Source of the DNA: Lateolabrax maculatus
Lineage: Eukaryota > Chordata > Actinopteri > Acropomatiformes > Lateolabracidae
Assembly: GCA_031216445.1 (NCBI GenBank)
Contig: CM062205.1
Span: 21,531,501-21,595,500, forward strand
Length of the DNA stretch: 64,000 nt
Direction of reading: 5' to 3'
This document shows, in pieces, positions 12,300 to 25,424 of this stretch. The first letter of the stretch is position 1, and each line of letters opens with the position of its first letter. The notes beneath the pieces were generated by a model. It was not told the DNA's origin. It searched no databases and saw only the letters and a list, made by a program, of their open reading frames with translations. Made by a program: the position numbers and the translations under genes.

Positions 12300-13229
12300 T
12301 CAGACGTGCACAGGCACAAATTCTGTGCCTTGTCGCTATATTTTGGTCTTTGTCTCTGTGATCGATTGAGAAATGGCCTGTATGAGAGCAAAGTGTCATT
12401 AACATGATTAGAGGCTTGTAAACAAAAGAGGCCTTTGGGTTTTCCAGGCACCACTGAACACACCGTGATGTAAACCTGGGCATGCCTCAACTTGTGTTTC
12501 CTTCAAGTATTTACGTGACTTAATGGGGTGAGAAATATGTGGCCTGTGTGCGCTGGAATCATTAAAACCTCCAGTCAGGTTGTATTTCATCTTGTTATCA
12601 ACCTACATATCTGGAGGTAACATGTTCAAGGGCATGACAAATGTTGCAGCCTGTAAATCCTCTCATTGTTGCCTCAAGGAGTTTGACTTCCAATAATTGA
12701 TGCCCACTTCCATACATCACCGGTCTTCGTTCCTGCAGAACTCGAAATGCTAAATCTCACATGGCCTCTTTCACACATTGTCCAGTGGTTCCGTTTTGTG
12801 TCATTCATTTTTCAAAAGTCATACGTTAACCTCTAGGACGCCGAACATGGTAATGTCACCGTTAATGTGCAGGTTTATTCCTCGGACGGTGATTTATAAC
12901 AGGAGACACTTGTAATAAAAGTTTGCCCTCCAGGCTTTTACCAAACTGCGTGCTTCCTGTACAAATGAAACCTGCTTCCTTTAATACAGATAATGCTGAG
13001 TGGTATGTCAGTGCTATATTAAAAAGGACTGGTGTTTATGAATGGGTTAAGAAATATAATTCACTGCCGATTTTCATCACTCATTCCTTAAAGCCACCAG
13101 TGTAGTCAGATTTATCTTCAGTACTTAACCGGTTTGCACCACGCCGAGCTTTATTGTTTAAACACCTTGTGTATGAGTGAGACAAGGCAAACAAGGTGGT
13201 GTGCTGTGTAATGTTTACCACCCATTTAA
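12300..13229. other. intergenic, no gene seen
   Basis: Only short ORFs without family resemblance or flanking splice signals. No low-complexity tract of note. Confidence 0.4.
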
Positions 13230-13600
13230 GGAGCACTGAGGAGGCTGTTTATCTCTTTTCTGGTTATAGAGGCTGTGTAGCAACCAGGATGTCTGGGACG
13301 ATTTAAGACTTCCTCCTGCTCGCCCGCTTGCTTTCCCTGTTTAAAAAATGCTGCAGAGGATCCATCTATTCCTCCTGTTGTAATGAACCTCCCCGGGGGC
13401 CCGGGCGCACCATGTGAAGACGCCTTAGTACCAGAGCGATTCATTACCTCGGAAATGTGAGCTTTTGTTCCGTTTTCAGCAGAGCCCCATTAATCTTGGG
13501 CTGCCTCCTGGCATGCAGGGCCAGGTACTGCTTTGGTAATTACAGTTAATCATCATTCAGACGTGCACATGGATCGAGGGCTCCTCAGTGGTTTCCATGC
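13230..13600. promoter_or_regulatory. candidate conserved non-coding block
   Basis: This is a balanced-composition, repeat-free stretch with homeodomain-type cores (CATTAATCTTGG, GGTAATTACAGTTAATCATCATT) and a GC-rich palindrome (CCCCGGGGGCCCGGG). No splice-bounded coding potential. Called only on texture; conservation was not tested. Confidence 0.25.
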
Positions 13601-13691
13601 AGGGGCAAATCCACCCCCTTACCCTGTTATTTACCCCCCTCCAACTGTAACTCTGCGTCCCAGTTGCACCATAAAGAAACCTCATTTCTTT

Positions 13692-13713
13692 CCCCCCCCC
13701 CCCCCCCCCCCCC
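13692..13713. repeat. poly-C tract of 22
   Basis: An uninterrupted run of 22 cytosines flanked by T runs. It creates a spurious proline-rich ORF on the plus strand and a glycine-rich one on the minus strand. Length is likely polymorphic and error-prone in assembly. Confidence 0.95.
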
Positions 13714-14189
13714 TTTTTGCCCTGGTAACCGAACACCGCAAGAGTTTTGGTAATTGTGTCCAGCAAGATTTGGCTCCAGTTGTGCAGCAGCCTCCCCTGC
13801 ACAAACAAGTAAACATCCCAGCTCCGCCTGCCCGGCCCCCCCTCCGAGCATTTACACTATCCAGCTGTCAATGCTGCACAGTTACTGGAGCCCACTGTTC
13901 ACCTGCCGTTTATGATTGTGATTAATGGACAGATTACAAGATGGATGATTTTCAGGCGCAACAAGCAGAAAGACACCATCTGTATGTTGTTGCAGCGGAG
14001 GGACACGCAGAGATGGATAACTTCATCACTCGGGGTTTCCTACTGTCACGGAAAACACGGAGAGTTTGTAATGTTTATATTGAGAGCTAAAAAAATAGAT
14101 ATATTTCTCCTTTAGCTGATCGGCAAAGAATTATCGGCAACAATTTTGACATTTGATACTCTTTAAGTCATTTTTAGATGTGCTGGCAG

Positions 14190-14400
14190 CATAGATCTTT
14201 GGTCCACCAGTTTAGTCAAGTCGTAAATATCTTGATAACTATTGGATGGCCATGAAATTTGATAAAGACATTACTGACTTTTGTGATCCTCTGACTTTTC
14301 ATCTAGTGCCATCATCTGGTCAACATTTTAACGTGTCCACTACTTTGTTTTATGGCCAAATACCTGCAAAACTGAACCCCAGCTGCTGTACAGCCTCACA
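14190..14400. repeat. dispersed repeat family B, copy 1
   Basis: The segment reads TTGATAACTATTGGATGGCC, CATGAAATTTGATAAAGACA and GTGATCCTCTGACTTTTCAT, a phrase series common in teleost genomes. Diverged copies occur at about 20940-21110 (reverse) and 24120-24450. No ORF. Confidence 0.6.
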
Positions 14401-15950
14401 GAGCTGCTGACATGGCTGTGGGCTCTTCGTCTAGTTTTAAGCAAAAATGCCAAGAAATTTCAATGGTTCCAGCTTCTCAAATGAGAATATTCGCTTATCT
14501 TTATGTGTTAATATCTTTGGGCTTTCAACTGTTGGTTGGATAAAACGGGCAATTTAAATGTGGGAACTGGAAAATTGGGATTTGCCTGTTATTGCATTTT
14601 CCACTGCGTGCTGACGTTATATGGACCAAACTATTATAACGAATGAAAACAATTGTTAATTGCATCTATTTTTATATTCAAATCCCAGTAAAACAATGGA
14701 GAATACAAGCTTGGCTGCTGGTAGATTTAGTTTACAGTGTAATAATAACCCAAATTGCATTATTATATAATTTCATGGTAAAAAAAAGTGATAATAAAAG
14801 CACTTTTATCATTTATTGTTTAATATTCAATACTTCTCAAATAGTAAAACTGCAAAAAAAAAATTTACTTAGTTATGCATCATCAATGTACGTGTTCACC
14901 ACCTCATTAACTTCTGCCACAGTTAGAGATTACCTGTGTTTCCCAGAATGCCTTTCACCCTGAGGTTATACTCAGAAACGTACTGATAATTTAGCAAGAG
15001 CAAGAGAAACAGGCAGAAATCCACTGTAGAAGAAACAAAGACCAATTCCACTCAAGACATCTCATTTTGACATTGGATGTTGATGCAAAATGGCGGTTTC
15101 AGACAGAAATCTTTGCATATAGACTCTTACTGAGTCATTTACATTTCATCTTTATCTTCCTTTGGAAGCAAACCATGTCTTGAAAATACGTCCAACGCCG
15201 TTCCTTTTAGTTTCTGCTATGAGTCATCTTGTACGAGTAGGTGTCACTTTTTAGAAATGTTTTTAGAACAAACCCTCAGCTGTGTCGCTCCCCAAGCAAA
15301 CATCCAGTCGGTCATCCATTCACTCAACGGACTAAAAATACACACTAGCATCTAGGGAAACTGTGAGGACTCTTGATCAGCTCGCTGTTGCACATTCCTC
15401 TAAAGACCAGCCACAAGCTCTCAGGGTATTGATTAACATTTTAGATACGAGCAAAGAAGAGAATCACTGTGTGCTGTTCTATTAGTAAAAAGTGCCCTTA
15501 GAGGTTTGTTGTTTGTAATTTGAACGAAGATAAACCCAGAGCTCAGGGGCTGCAGCAGCGAATAGTTTTAGTCTGTTTGACCTCCTTCAAGGAGAACAAA
15601 AGCAAACTCAAACAAGACTGTGCTGTTGTTTGCTTTGCTTGATAAAACAACAAAAAACAGAGATGGTAATGATGGCGAAGTATGCTGAAGACATTTAGGT
15701 CCCGTCCGTCGGAAATGAGGGATGAGGGAAGGCAGCGGCTTATCTGATGTCAGAGGAGGGAAGAAAGACTTGCTTAGATTTGTTTCGCACTTGTTGGGTT
15801 GCGTATTATATCATATACAAAGGAGGAAGAAGCTGGAAGATGTCCTGACAGTGTGGTCAAAACAATGGTCTCCTTTTCCCCATAAGAAATTCCTGGAAAC
15901 CAGGAACCTAGTCTGATTGGGCCATTAAATGATTGCATGTTAGCAGAGAA
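14401..15950. other. intergenic, no gene seen
   Basis: The interval is AT-rich with short chance ORFs. No family resemblance, RNA gene or strong repeat end was recognised. Confidence 0.4.
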
Positions 15951-15956
15951 GATCAT

Positions 15957-16920
15957 TAAAGGATAACTCTGGTGATATTCTATATTTTTCTTAATGTCAA
16001 CAAATCAGTGTGCTGAACACTCAAACATCTTTCTTGTCTAGGTGAGTCCAAAAAACTGACACAGTTGAATGTTCCTGTTTCTGTTTCCTTTTTCTATTTT
16101 ATAACATTAACTTGAAGTGTGTTTCAAGCCCAAATTGGCTCCTTGTCAAGTACAGACGTACAGTACTGAGGTATATATACCTCAAAACCCCAAAACCAAC
16201 CATGAACTGATCCTGCGATTCAACCTTTAAACTGCCATTTATCAGGGAAGACAACAAAGGGAGTCGATGCCATTATCCTGCCTGTCAGCCCACAGCCTCT
16301 GTGTGTGAACATAAACATGCACATAATACACATAAAAACCTGCACACTTGAATAATTCATTTAAATGAAAAGAAAAACGGGAGTAAACATTGTGGATGCA
16401 GTTGGACAGTTTTACTGAACATTCTTCATGTGCAGAAACAAACAATTCGGGTTTTATAAGGACCACAGCAGCACTGCAATCTTGAGATTAATGCTGACTG
16501 TTGCATTATTACATGTCCTTCTTTCCAGGCAACCAAAGGGAAAAAAACAGTTTTAAAAAAGATGTCTGTGGCGATGTTCTATATTGTTTTTTCTGAATGT
16601 GTATTAATCTGCAGATGAAAATAGTCCCCAACAAATACACTATTTATTTCTATTTGAGTAGCGTTTTCTAAAAACTGCAGAGCTCAGCTGATTTAGGAAA
16701 CAGTTTAACCTTTTTGAAAAATTAAGCTTTATATTTGTGACCTTTGTTTAAAGATTTATATCTTCAGTAAGAACAAGTTGGGGTTGAGTACAACAGACAG
16801 TGAAGGGATGTTAGAAAGTTAAGGAGAGACGAACTAACACATTGATGTTTTTGGTCTTTTCATGGGAATTGTTGACAATAAGAATCAAAGAATAACATCA
16901 GCCTAATCCTTTAAAGTTTT
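15957..16920. mobile_element. dispersed repeat family A, copy 2, with inverted ends
   Basis: The left end AAAGGATAACTCTGGTGATA is the reverse complement of the family end found at 28005 (CATCACCAGACTCATCCTTT). The right end at about 16840-16920 carries the same end in the forward direction (TAACATCAGCCTAATCCTTT). The element is therefore bounded by inverted termini, as in a non-autonomous DNA transposon. The inverted-repeat arm 16205-16550 lies inside it. No transposase ORF remains. Confidence 0.5.
16205..16550. repeat. right arm of a large inverted repeat
   Basis: This is the reverse-complement partner of 11935-12290, recognisable over about 300-350 bases. Here the arm is nested inside the family A element at 15957-16920, which suggests transposition or rearrangement rather than simple hairpin duplication. 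Confidence 0.7.
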
Positions 16921-18440
16921 AGGGATATCAGAAAAGGTATAATATTATTTTGATTGGGATTATGTCAAGCAGAAACAAGCTTCCACTGACTTCAGGCTTC
17001 AACATTAGAGGAGGAAGAAGTTATGGAGCGCACCTTTCTCAGTGAGGCCTCGCCGATTGTTTGCTTTTACCTTTGTGTCCTGCTCACCGCTGCCACCTTA
17101 AACCGCAAGACACCTGTCCCTTTGTGTGACACTTTCCACACTGACACACACACACGCCCATTGAAAACCTCTGGGGGTTTCTGCCCAGTCATTTGGCACA
17201 TTTTTGATGTTGAATCAAAAAAGACAAAATGAGAGAGCGAGGAGGGAGCGGGGAGGGAGAGGGAGCAATCTAGGCTTTCCACTCCAGTGAAAGGCACTCT
17301 TTGTTGAGCGCTCCTCTGCAACCCCCCCTTCAACCCACCCCTCCCTCCATATCCACCCTTCATCCCCCTCCCCTCCAAAGCCCGGGTGGATTTTTCATTA
17401 AATGCTATCAGAAATGTGACTGGTCCTATTCATGGGCAGATGGAGAGCTGGCTGTGCGGCTGGAGACCAATACCTTTACTGGAGAATGACAGGAATCTGG
17501 GCTGTAGGTGAAGGTCCGGGTGGATGAACTGGGAAGACTTTAGAGGATCTGACAGAGACGGAAAAATGTACTTTTCCCAAGGTTTTCTTTGTGTGTAAGA
17601 ACCCTTTTCCCTAATCTGAATTTGTTTGATATATTCCTCCTGGAAGAGTGTGTTCTTGCTCTGATTTTCTCTGGTTAGACCTCCTTTGTTTGCAGAGAAA
17701 AGAAAAACAACCTCACATTTGTTATATTCAGTGGCAGCTCACTTTTTCTTTTCTTCCTTCTGTTCTGAGGCTCCTCCAAGTAAGACCTCCTTGTCCTCAT
17801 TTTTTTTTAAAGCTACTTAAAGTTAAGAGCACTCTGCCTAAACAAAACAACATATTGTGCCACTGTTTCCTCAGACAAACAAGGTGACCAGATCCATCCG
17901 CTGTTCATTTCACACTAAAGGGAAGAGATGAACCTCTCATATTGTTAGAGAGCGGTCGATTATGTCACGGGACAATAGCAGGCAGCGGGTTGGAAAAAAA
18001 CACAAACAATGATTTCCGCAACAGCAATTTAATCCTCTGGCGTTAAAACCTGACACAAAGTGGACAAAGGCGAGGAGGCTGGCACGAATAAACCCCCGAA
18101 TCTGAAGATTAAGCAAAAAGCAAAAAAAAAAAAGAAAAAAAAGAGGATCCTTTGTATAAAAAGGTCCTTTATCTGCTTTTGAAGTCTGTGAGACCTGCCA
18201 GCCGTCCTCAGCCTCTCTTTGTAACCGGCCCCCATGTCCCACAGCAAACCACCACCTCACTTTCATCTGCCCGTCATCTTAGGGGGCAATTAATGCCATT
18301 CAGGTCTACCCACTACACAGAGAGAGAGAGACGGGGAGAAAGATGGTGGGAAGGCTCATCTACTTGTTGAAGCAGGGACTTGACAACAGTTTAGTGTAGC
18401 CTAATTTGGTGCATATAAGGCAAGTGGCATCTCTTATCTG
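16921..18440. other. intergenic, no gene seen
   Basis: Contains a C-rich pyrimidine stretch (17310-17385) and an A-rich tract near 18120-18145. ORFs here are short and composition-driven. Confidence 0.4.
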
Positions 18441-18449
18441 ATACATTTC

Positions 18450-18850
18450 AGTGCCCCTTCTCCTCTGCTGCTATTATTTATATTTGATTGGGCTTCTGTT
18501 TACAGGCAAGCAGTGTGGAAACCAGCCAGGCTGTTGCTTAATGAATATTTCACCGCCTCCACACAATAAGCCTCCCATGATAGCCCTGTGAATAACGTCC
18601 CGCTCTGCAATTCTGCCGTGCAGCGTGCAATAACTCCAGCTCATACTTGATAAAGCTGCATGTGAGGAGAAGCCCCGGGTTTTATCGTTGACCTTTTCGC
18701 TCTCTGCTGTAGTTCCTTTACTCTGGGGACTCCCACTGTTTCTGCTTTGCTGTTCTAATACAGCGGCCCCGGCCCCGGCGTCTGCGGGAGGCAGGGGAAA
18801 TAAAGCCTCCATTTGCATTACGTAATTTCATGCATTATTCAGAGCTTCAG
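18450..18850. promoter_or_regulatory. candidate conserved non-coding block
   Basis: Repeat-free 400-base stretch rich in transcription-factor-like cores: TTTGATTGGGC, GCTTAATGAATATTTCA, CACACAATAAGCC, ATTTGCATTACGTAATTTCA and TGCATTATTCA (octamer and homeodomain types). The reading frames show no splice-bounded exon. Enhancer status is inferred from texture only. Confidence 0.3.
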
Positions 18851-19890
18851 AGAATCATTTCACCTAGACAACTCCTCAGAGGGCAGTGAGGAGATAACTG
18901 TTAGTGACAGGACTGGCTCATGAAATGCAGAGTGACTTAACCACCCAATCTGCAGATATTATCCCGGCCTGAATTGGAAATAGACACCGGCACACTCACA
19001 CAGATGCGCTCTTACAAAAGTACACACACAATGCTATTTTTTACTTCTTCTTTCTTCTCACTGAGGGGGAACGAGTGATATCAGATGCACATTTTTACGG
19101 TGTATCTGTTTTATGATGCTCTTGATATTTCAAAGGATTTTCAAGATCAGGGGAAACTACAGCACAGATGAATAGTGCTGTATGGGTAGGAGTTGATCTG
19201 GATTTTTCTTCCTCACACACAAAACCATGAAAGAGGCAAAGAATTTGAATTCAGACACTGTTAGATAATGATGTTCCATTTCTGCTTGTGCTTGCTTTTC
19301 TCAGTGCAGCTCTTCTGCAGCCTGTTATGTCCTAGTCTTGTCAAAATGGGGAATACGTACAGATTTTAGTGTCAGAATCTGTCCTTTTTTTTAATAGGCT
19401 GCATTAGTTTGGAAGCAGAACTCCGAGCAGCAGCATCGAGTCCATCACGAGGCAGAGAGAGTGCAGACAGGCCAATTAGTGCAATCAAACAGCCACTGTA
19501 GCACATAAGCTGCATAGCAGGGCTGCTCACAGCAACTGGACATTGTTTCTTTATTGTCCAAGGCGCACAACAGAAAAGAGCCTGAAAGAGCCCACAGCTC
19601 CAATGGTGATGCAGTAGTTATCGCAGCCAGGGAACACTGCAACACAAGACTAGGGAGAAATAAAGCTTTCTCCTTCTAATCACAGACAATGGAGTGTATT
19701 TCATTAAGCCAGATAATGGTGTGTGCATTTCATTACCATAGATAACTAGGAATATTTAGATGAGGGATGAGGTGCTCATAAAGCGCCAGTTGGTAGCCAT
19801 GGCAACCTGGATCTTGGCAAACAAAAGAGTCGGGGAGAAATGTTTGCTTGGGGATGGAAAGAAAAGGGGAGAGACAGAGAAAAGAGGGAA
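18851..19890. other. intergenic, no gene seen
   Basis: No supported gene, RNA or repeat boundary was recognised. The ORFs present are short and lack family resemblance. Confidence 0.35.
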
Positions 19891-19899
19891 GGAGGTAGA

Positions 19900-20330
19900 C
19901 TGAGAGGAACCGCAGAGCTAAACACAGTCCCAGGCCAAAGCAACCAGGCCGAACGCCTCCATGTTGTTTTTCTTCCTGCATCCAAAGAAAAGACTCAGGT
20001 GACCACCGTGATCCTCCTTTGTTCTCAAAAGTTAAATATGCTTCCCTCCGCAGGATACCCAGGATAATACATGTTAATGTAGCCCCGGGCCAAATAATAA
20101 ACTTAATCACCCAAATGTGGAAATCAATGTGCAGTAAGAGAACCTATCCATCCATCCTGCTCCGCTCCTGTGAATATTACAACCCCCACGTGCCCTCCTC
20201 ATGCTGCCAGTCAAAACTGACTTTATGTTGTGTGAATTTCAAATGAAGACGCTTTCTTTGACAATAAGGAGGGGCCTCCGAGCCTGAATCAGCCCAAACC
20301 GTGACCTTGACCTTGGGAGACGGTTCTCCT
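19900..20330. promoter_or_regulatory. candidate conserved non-coding block with nuclear-receptor DR0
   Basis: Repeat-free block with a SOX-like CCTTTGTTCTC, a CACGTG E-box-like CCCACGTGCC, and TGACCTTGACCTTGG at 20302-20316, which on the minus strand is two directly abutting AAGGTCA half-sites. These fit a regulatory element, but no conservation test was possible. Confidence 0.3.
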
Positions 20331-20939
20331 TCATCCTGTTTCAGAGCTGTCACTTTGAGGACAAAAACCAGGACGGGTTATATTACTGTGGATGACACTA
20401 AAGCAAAGGAAATCCATTTCTTTCTGGCAGCATGCAACATTAAGCCCTGCTCCTCTGATACAAGCCTATCATTATTAATGTAAAAATATTATTTGTAGCT
20501 AGAAAATTAAAGATTAGAGTGAAGGACAACTCAATACAGCTGATTTGGCATTTGCAAAATATAACATTGATTACGGCTGCTCACATTTTTAATCATAAAT
20601 TGGCCGGTCAAGCTTCGGTACGCTGTAATTACAAGTTAAGTCATAACTGCGTCATTTAATTTAACAGACTAAAACATCTTTTACAACGTCTTCTCATATT
20701 AACTAAATGAAAGTGAACCATTTTCTTAAGATGACAACTGAAAAGACAGAAGAAAAAGCTTTTGTTTTCTTTTCTTTGGCATGTTATTGCACTTCTTTGT
20801 TCAGTTTATTTTCTACATTTGTCCTTTTGTGCATCATGTGCTTCTTTTTCAAAACTCTTCTTTTTATGCTTGTGTTTAAAGACTCCACAGCTCAGTGGGG
20901 CAACTATGACAATCCATCCACTAGTTTAGGAGACAATTA

Positions 20940-21110
20940 ACTAAAAAACACCAATGTCAACCTCATGGTGGCACAGGAGGAGAAGTCAGAGGATAATTAA
21001 AGTCAGTAGGATTCGTCCTCTGGAGATCATGAACGTCTGTAAAAGTTCAAGAAAATTCATCGAATAGTTGTTGAGATATTTCAGTTTTTATTATAGTTTA
21101 AATTCTGAAA
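20940..21110. repeat. dispersed repeat family B, copy 2 (reverse)
   Basis: Reverse-complement version of the phrase series seen at 14190-14400: CAATGTCAACCTCATGGTGG, AGTCAGAGGATAATTAAAGT and AATAGTTGTTGAGATATTTC. No ORF. Confidence 0.6.
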
Positions 21111-24110
21111 AACACCACAGCAGATGACGCAGAAAACTGTGAAATAACTACACGTGACCTGCACATGGAGTTCAGCCATTAGGTGAAAGCAGATAGGACT
21201 CCATATGGACAACCTCATTCATGTTACCCCCGATACTCCACTTTAACAGGAATGTAGCACTGCTGTCAGACCTTTGATCTAAAAAAGTAAAAAAAATCCA
21301 GCTTTTTAAACTTTTATTCATCCTGGGAACTGTTTTACAGAGCACACTGAGTATGTGCTCTCGAACACCCTGCCTCACTTTCAGCAGCACTCAACCATAT
21401 TTGGAAATCTCAAATTCTCAGACTGAAGCTGCAAAATAAGAAGCTCCGGGAGCAAATTAATTTTTGAGCTCCGTTCATTAACATTTTAGGATCTGATAAA
21501 ATAAAAATATAAGTTGACTTTCTCATTACACTTGGCAGTATTTCTGTTTTTTTGAATGGACGTAAAACAAGAAGATGGGAATAAGGTCGGATTCATGTAT
21601 GAGTTTACAGACTCACTACTTTGATATTTATGAAATATTAAATATTGGCCAGTGGTGGTCCACGGCTAACAAGATGCAGGTTCCTCACTGAAAACATACT
21701 AAGGGGAGAGCAGTGTACACACCCAAAAACAACATTAAATATGGGCCATTATCTCAGTATTGGCCGTCTCAGACATTGTTGGAAAAATGAACCGATTACT
21801 ATGTAGATGGTTGCACATTCAGCAGTCCCCCATCCTGAGTAACCTAAGAAGGCACCATTTTCCTGGGATGAGAGTTCAGTTTTTTGTTATCTAAACATGG
21901 GTAACCCACATGGAACCTGATTTTTCCGGTTTGAGCAGCAATGAAAACATCTGACAAGCCACACAGGTGAAAAACACACACACACACACACAACAGGGTG
22001 AATCCAGCCTGCGACAGTCAGGCATGATAATGTGGATTCCCCTGATGATGATGATGATGTGTGTGTGTGCGTGTGTGTGTGTGTGGAACCAGACTCCAGT
22101 CTTGGCCCACAGTAATAAGATCAGCCTGTTTGGGCCCGACAGGCTGAGCCTCTCTCAGGGTGGCCCATCTGGCCAGCGCCCAGGCCGCGGCGCCAGCCAC
22201 CGGCTCCACTGTGCGGGGACCCATCTGTGGTCCTGTGTGGTATCAACCATTACACTGCCAGGCCTGTCCCGATCTGCACATGGGTCCACTGGTCTGTGTG
22301 TGTTCTGCAGATGGGATAGTGGGTCAACTAATAGCAGCAAATCACTCTTGGTGATCGTTTTAACCTGCCTGAGGTGTACAGATGGGCACGATTTACGGCA
22401 GCAAGAGGTTTCAGTCAGTGTCAGATAAGCTGCCTGATGCAGGAAGGCTAACATGGCAAGATTTGGTAATATTGGTAAAATTCACTCAAATAAAAAAATA
22501 TTTTATGCTGGTTCAACTTAAAAACATAAATGCTCCTGCTGCCTTGAAAATGTGAGTTAGGTTGAATAATTATGTCAAAGTTGTCTCATCAACTTCAACA
22601 TCAACTTAACTGAAGTCGAGTTCAATAAACTTAAGATGTTTTGTTGGATCAACTCTTCCGTCACACTGACAAACGTTACAGACAAATTTTCTTTCCATTT
22701 CCATTTTCTCTGTTTGAAGAGTTGTTTGTTCATTTGACATGAAGAATGTACAGCTGTGGCTGCTCCTGTTGAAGCCACTTCAAACCGGAGTTAGTACAAA
22801 GACTACACGAGTGAGGCGGCTCCCAATGACCTTGTTCAATTATAGATGTAAGGGGGGGTAGGTACTGAATTCGATACGAACCGTCATTGTGGTTCACATT
22901 GTTTTCATTCTTATGAAAAGACACAACCATGACTTCACATGTATTATATTTCCAGCACTTTCAGAGAAGTTTAACAGCAGAAAATATTTCAATGATCTAA
23001 AACACCAACAGAAAGTATCAGGTTTTGGTGAAATTTAGGGGCAATTTCTTCTTTTTAGACACACTAACGGCAGGAAGACAAAAAGGTGAAATTACAACAC
23101 TTCACTGAATCACATAGGCCAATAAAGCATTTTGTCATCCTTTATTGTAGTTAAAAATGATGTCAACTTGTTTTCTTAAATGTGTGGTAAATAGTTCTTT
23201 GGGGAAATAACAGAAATGTTCCTTTTCGTCTCAGCAGGCTGGAGGGGCGTGTCGGTGTCTGTGTTTGATTGACAGCCGCTGGCTGCCACAGTGCCGGTGT
23301 TACACCGTAGGGAACGAGAGACAAAGTAAACAAACTTGCGCTGTAGCCTACATGTCAGGGATAGACAGCGTTTTGTTGGTGGTGATGAAGAGTAAAGACC
23401 CCACCGGCAGGTACATAGACAGATACAAGAACTGTATTCCTTCAAATTAATGCACAAGTAGCGAGCACCATCATGAAATTAAGAAATATACAATATAAAT
23501 TTCCCCCCATTTGGTTGAATAAGAAATCGCTGTATTACAATTGCTATATTTGAGGGTAAAGTCTGATCAGTGACAAGCAAACCAGCCTGTGATATTCACC
23601 TGTGATCATCCTTCTATACTTGCCTTATTTTTATTATTTTAACTGGACTGTGTTAATAAACTAATAATGTGTCCAAAAAGTAACAATCTTTCAGTCTTCC
23701 TCTTTTTATCCTCAAACTGAGACACCCAGGTCCAAAACCTTTACTCTTTAACAGCTAATACAAATACAGTATTAGATTTGAAGGTGAGTATTTTGTAGAA
23801 CACATGTTCAGACTGAGAATGGGATTGCCATGCATCCAACTTACCCCTGCATATGTGTTATCTATTGCCTATAAGTGTATAGTTTCTTTGTAATTCAGTT
23901 GCAGGAAACTGAATGCGAGATGAGAGAATAGAGACGTGACAGCAGCTGCATAGCTAAAAGATCACAACAGACAGCCGAGCATGAGCTAATATGAGACAAG
24001 ACACATCTGCCTCTGAGATCTAATGGTGCGTGAGGAAGAAGTGCAGGGACAAACGGGACTGTACTCACTGAGGTAAGGGTTTTAGTATGGAGTAATAATA
24101 TTTACAACTG
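21111..24110. other. intergenic, no gene seen
   Basis: Holds a CA run (about 21974-21990) and a GATGATG/GTGTGTG microsatellite (about 22040-22084), followed by a locally GC-rich patch around 22130-22230. Several ORFs of up to 153 codons read through the microsatellite and have no family resemblance. No gene supported. Confidence 0.4.
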
Positions 24111-24119
24111 CAGGATGGA

Positions 24120-24450
24120 TTACCGTGACATTTGGTGCAGACATTCACGGGGGCCCTAATACCTCGAGCGATGCCTGATGTCTCCTCTAAAACCACAAGC
24201 AGGTCGAATATTTCACTTTTTATCAGTGAAAAATCTCATGGATTGGCAAAAAAAGTAAAATTTGTGGTTTTGGCGTGAAATGTCTTGACATTTGTTGGTT
24301 GGATGTTCCCCTCAGGATTAATTGTAATAATTTTGGTGATCCCTTAAACTTTCATCTACCGCCACCATCAAGTCAAGATTTCTATTTGCATAATGCTTTG
24401 ATTTATGACTACCTGCTAATGACATTCCCATCAGCCTCAGCTGTACTTTC
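24120..24450. repeat. dispersed repeat family B, copy 3, interrupted
   Basis: Shares GTGACATTTGGTGCAGACAT, TTTTGGTGATCCCTTAAACT and CTACCGCCACCATCAAGTCA with the other family B copies, with unrelated sequence between blocks. Probably old and rearranged. Confidence 0.5.
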
Positions 24451-25424
24451 AAAAGTTATAAATGATTGAAAACTGTAGTTGGTATTTCTTTTTCGTATTT
24501 CTGAGCAGTTACTTGCTTTTTCTTGAGGTTCGCTGGTTAACAATGGTTCCCAGTTCCGCCTGTTGAGGTTTTGGTCGACCATTACAACTATTTCTGCAGA
24601 TCAGCTGTGCAACTGAGGAATGTTTTGCTTACTATCCAATCTGCAGCCTATGTAATGTACACCACTAGGACAATGGGACCTTACAATGGGGTAGTGTAAG
24701 AACATTTGGATGGTAACTGTCAAACCTTTTACCTTTTCATATACACATTCACCACTTTATTGTACTATGTTACAACCCATTAAGCTCTGTACTACTGCAT
24801 ATATTTTAGACATGGGTGGCCACAGTGGCAATTAAAGCCCTGACAGTGCTAGTGTTGGCATTATGTGCCAACCATAAAGTAAATGCACGTATCAGCATTG
24901 TCTTAGTAAAGGTTATTTCTACCGGGCGAAAACACACTACAAGTAGACTTCAAACGCCTCGTAGTCCACTCGCCTGGCTGCACAGTTTAAAAGCTCGACA
25001 TGGTGTGTGGGACAATGGCGGCTCTCGAAAGCATTGTGGTAATCAGGGCCAATGGAATTTTCCCTGCATCATTAAAAAGGGATTGGTCTGTTCACTGCGT
25101 TCATGGGAAGTGCCGTTAGTTAACCCAACAAAGGTGCTCTGGCTGTGGACCCCCAGAGATGAAGGGCATCACAGGGGCTCAGTGAATCCACCTCTAATCC
25201 TCTCTGCCCCATTGTACCGATACACTCTAAACCCTTTGACCACTTCCCGCTCTAATCTCTGCAGATTTGGGTGAGTTAAACAAGTTTCTGATCCGTGTGC
25301 CCTCCTCCTCCTCCTCCTCCACCACTTCTCTCCTTGCTTTCCTGACAAGTTTAGTTACAGCAACTGGCCTCAGCGGAGAGTTTTAAGTCCTTTATTCAAC
25401 AGTATTAAATAGATGTAATTTATA

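Noticed and set aside
13533..13925. Proline-rich 130-codon ORF
   Set aside because: Created by the poly-C tract at 13692-13713; the surrounding frame has no recognisable domain.
21967..22428. 153-codon plus-strand ORF
   Set aside because: Begins in a CA microsatellite, includes poly-Met from GATGATG and has no recognisable domain.
24816..25274. 152-codon plus-strand ORF with a hydrophobic start
   Set aside because: Has no ATG at its first codon (GTG), no recognisable domain and no plausible splice partners. It looks like a chance open frame.
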